A DNA stretch of 8,110 nucleotides, taken from Alphaproteobacteria bacterium. GTDB lineage: Bacteria > Pseudomonadota > Alphaproteobacteria > Micavibrionales > UBA2020. Both the position numbers and the translations under genes were made by a program. The DNA is taken from NCBI GenBank assembly GCA_029266795.1, contig JAQSWE010000107.1:1-8110 (forward strand), given 5' to 3'. Of the stretch, positions 6,844-8,110 are shown piece by piece (the first letter of the stretch is position 1; the number at the start of each line of letters is the position of its first letter). The notes under the pieces are model-generated. The model was not told where the DNA came from and did no database searches. It was given only the letters and a program-made list of their open reading frames with translations.

Positions 6844-8055
6844 ATGGCAAGAGCAAAGAAAAAGCAGCAAGCTGATACCGTTTCCGAAGAAATCGTTGAT
6901 GCTGAAACCGCACAGGACGAAATTCTCGAAGCGAACGAGGAAATCGTCGATGGCGACGAAGTTGTAGAAGAAGAGGCCGCTACCGAAGAAGCAGTGGTCG
7001 AAGACGCGATCGACCCCGACGCACCGCTGCCCGAAATGACGCATGAAGATGTGCGCCTTGTCGAAGCGATCTTGTTCGCAACCTCCACCGCCATTTCCGT
7101 CGCGCAAATCGGCGAGCGTTTTCCGGCGGAGCGCAAGGCGCTGATCCCCGTGATCCTCGAACAGCTGCAGGCGCAATTCTCCAACCGTGGCGTGAACCTG
7201 GTTCAACGCGACGGCCGCTGGGCGCTGCGCACCGCGACCGATCTCGGCGACCGCCTGCGCCTTGAAAAAGAACAGCCGAAGAAATTCACGCGCTCGGCCA
7301 TGGAAACGATGTCGATCATCGCCTATCACCAGCCCGTGACCCGCGCGGAAATTGAAAACATCCGCGGCGTGGCGACATCCCCCGGCGCGCTCGACGCGCT
7401 GATGGAAGCCGGCTGGATCAAGCCAGGCAAGCGCCGCGAAGTGCCGGGCCGCCCCGTCACCTGGCTCTCGACCCAATCCTTCCTCGACCATTTCGGCCTC
7501 GAGAAACTCGAAGACCTGCCGGGTATGGAAGAGTTGAAAGCCGCCGGCCTGCTCGACAAGCGCCCGGCCGTTGAAGCGATGCCGACCGCGGACCTGTTCG
7601 AAGAAAACGACAAGCATGAACACGATCCTCAGGAAGTGACCGATGAAGACCTCGTCGGCAAAGTAACGGAAGAGGGCGGCGATGTTTCCACGCTGGAGCC
7701 CACCGCGACCGGCGAAGACGAGGACGATGAGGACAGCGACGAGTCAGACGACGACGAGGATTCAGACGACGAAGAGTCCGATGATGAAGAATCCGACGAC
7801 GAAGATGACGAAGAGTCGGACGACGATGAAGAAGAGGAATCCGACAGCGAAGAGGATGACTCGGACGATTACGAGGAAGAAGACGACGAAGAATCCGAAG
7901 ATGACGATGACGAGGATTCTGACGACGAAGACGATGAAGAGTCCGACGAGGATGATGAAGACGACGAAGAAGAAGATGAGGACGATAAAGAATGGGACTT
8001 TCCATCTGGCATATTCTGGTCGTTGTTCTGGTCATCGTGCTGCTGTTCGGCGTAG
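6844..8055 (+). CDS. scpB: Segregation and condensation protein B (ScpB) with acidic arms and an out-of-frame run into tatA
   Basis: ScpB dimerises and binds ScpA to complete the SMC complex. The family core spans about residues 66-245: THEDVRLVEAILFATSTAISVAQIGERFP (first winged helix), then RSAMETMSIIAYHQPVTRAEIENIRGV and LMEAGWIKPGKRREVPGRPVTWLSTQSFLDHFGLEKLEDLPG (second winged helix). Added to this are a basic tip (MARAKKKQQ), an acidic N-terminal arm (about 11-60) and a C-terminal tail at 291-382 made almost only of Asp, Glu and Ser. The last 21 residues (383-403, EWDFPSG...CCCSA) are encoded by tatA sequence read in a different frame and look like an artefact or a recent stop loss; the functional protein may really end near residue 382. 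The ATG 6844 follows the scpA stop by 2 bp, with AAGGGG upstream. Core identity is secure; the true C-terminus is not. Confidence 0.9.
   Translation: MARAKKKQQADTVSEEIVDAETAQDEILEANEEIVDGDEVVEEEAATEEAVVEDAIDPDAPLPEMTHEDVRLVEAILFATSTAISVAQIGERFPAERKALIPVILEQLQAQFSNRGVNLVQRDGRWALRTATDLGDRLRLEKEQPKKFTRSAMETMSIIAYHQPVTRAEIENIRGVATSPGALDALMEAGWIKPGKRREVPGRPVTWLSTQSFLDHFGLEKLEDLPGMEELKAAGLLDKRPAVEAMPTADLFEENDKHEHDPQEVTDEDLVGKVTEEGGDVSTLEPTATGEDEDDEDSDESDDDEDSDDEESDDEESDDEDDEESDDDEEEESDSEEDDSDDYEEEDDEESEDDDDEDSDDEDDEESDEDDEDDEEEDEDDKEWDFPSGIFWSLFWSSCCCSA
7714..7989 (+). repeat. Low-complexity Asp/Glu/Ser tract inside scpB
   Basis: About 92 codons encode only Asp, Glu and Ser, with single exceptions Tyr343 and the final Lys382. 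A recurring unit is ESDDE/DSDDE. At DNA level it is a purine-rich GAN-type imperfect repeat with mixed synonymous codons (GAC/GAT, GAA/GAG, TCN/AGC), so it is not a clean recent microsatellite. The complementary strand consequently shows a spurious poly-serine reading frame. Tracts of this type are prone to replication slippage. Confidence 0.9.
7978..7982 (+). promoter_or_regulatory. Ribosome binding site of tatA, inside the acidic tail of scpB
   Basis: GAGGA ends nine bases before the tatA ATG at 7992. It is formed by the GAG-GAC codons of the scpB tail. Because the whole tail is purine-rich, other SD-like runs occur nearby, but this one has the best spacing. Confidence 0.5.
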
Positions 8056-8110
8056 GCAAGGGCAAGATCCCGCAAATCATGGGCGATCTTGGCAAGGGCC
8101 TGCGCAGCTT
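7992..8110 (+). CDS. tatA: Sec-independent protein translocase subunit TatA (5' part only)
   Basis: TatA oligomerises in the inner membrane to let TatBC-bound folded proteins with twin-arginine signals cross. The 39 complete codons in the window begin MGLSIWHILVVLVIVLLLFG, the short N-terminal membrane helix (about 5-20). The hinge and amphipathic helix GKIPQIMGDLGKGLRS follow. The stretch between helix and KIP reads FGVGKGKIP, two residues longer than the common FGxGKIP form. The residue pattern (SIWH, KIP, MGD-xKG) is that of alphaproteobacterial TatA rather than TatB. The gene continues past the window; tatB and tatC would be expected next. It overlaps the scpB frame by 64 bp. Confidence 0.92.
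   Translation, partial: MGLSIWHILVVVLVIVLLFGVGKGKIPQIMGDLGKGLRS

Noticed and set aside
7714..7989. The purine-rich repeat as a CRISPR array, origin or recombination site
   Set aside because: It is in frame with ScpB throughout, has no regular repeat-spacer period and no DnaA-box-like elements.
7869..8075. A minus-strand poly-serine protein
   Set aside because: It is the complement of the Asp/Glu codon repeat in scpB, with no start context or homology.

Overview
The window is a GC-rich, tightly packed chromosomal segment that looks alphaproteobacterial. The evidence is gene order: an ErpA-type iron-sulfur carrier is divergent from a run of dgt-like dGTPase, argS, a SPOR-domain protein, nagZ, scpA, scpB and tatA. 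From general knowledge, this is a recurring housekeeping neighbourhood in Alphaproteobacteria. I see no transposase, integrase, tRNA, rRNA, CRISPR array or phage structural gene. The genus cannot be named from this sequence alone.

Layout. Positions 1-330 (minus strand) hold erpA, cut at its 3' end by the window edge. Positions 331-474 are an AT-rich divergent intergenic region that should carry promoters for both directions. From 475 to the window end there is one unbroken plus-strand gene train: dgt (475-1743), argS (1740-3506), a membrane-anchored SPOR protein (3503-4372), a small MazG-like nucleotide pyrophosphohydrolase (4372-4671), nagZ (4686-5744), scpA (5741-6841), scpB (6844-8055) and the start of tatA (7992 onward). 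Three junctions are 4-bp ATGA overlaps (1740, 3503, 5741), one is a 1-bp TAGTG overlap (4372), and the other gaps are 2 and 14 bp. No terminator is visible inside the train, so it is probably one operon with translational coupling.

Functional themes. There are two dNTP-pool enzymes (the HD-domain dGTPase and the MazG-like enzyme). ArgRS serves translation. Two proteins act around peptidoglycan: the SPOR protein is predicted to bind denuded glycan strands, and NagZ recycles muropeptides. ScpA and ScpB are the kleisin and winged-helix partners of SMC in chromosome segregation. TatA belongs to twin-arginine export. The set is mostly housekeeping linked to growth and division.

Most notable points. 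ScpA and ScpB both carry long acidic extensions, and ScpB has a tail of about 92 residues made almost entirely of Asp, Glu and Ser. The scpB frame then runs 64 bp out of frame into tatA, where one base change would recreate an ordinary TAATG stop/start junction. A MazG-like gene sits between the SPOR gene and nagZ, in the same operon as a dGTPase. I found no convincing new defence or mobile system here.
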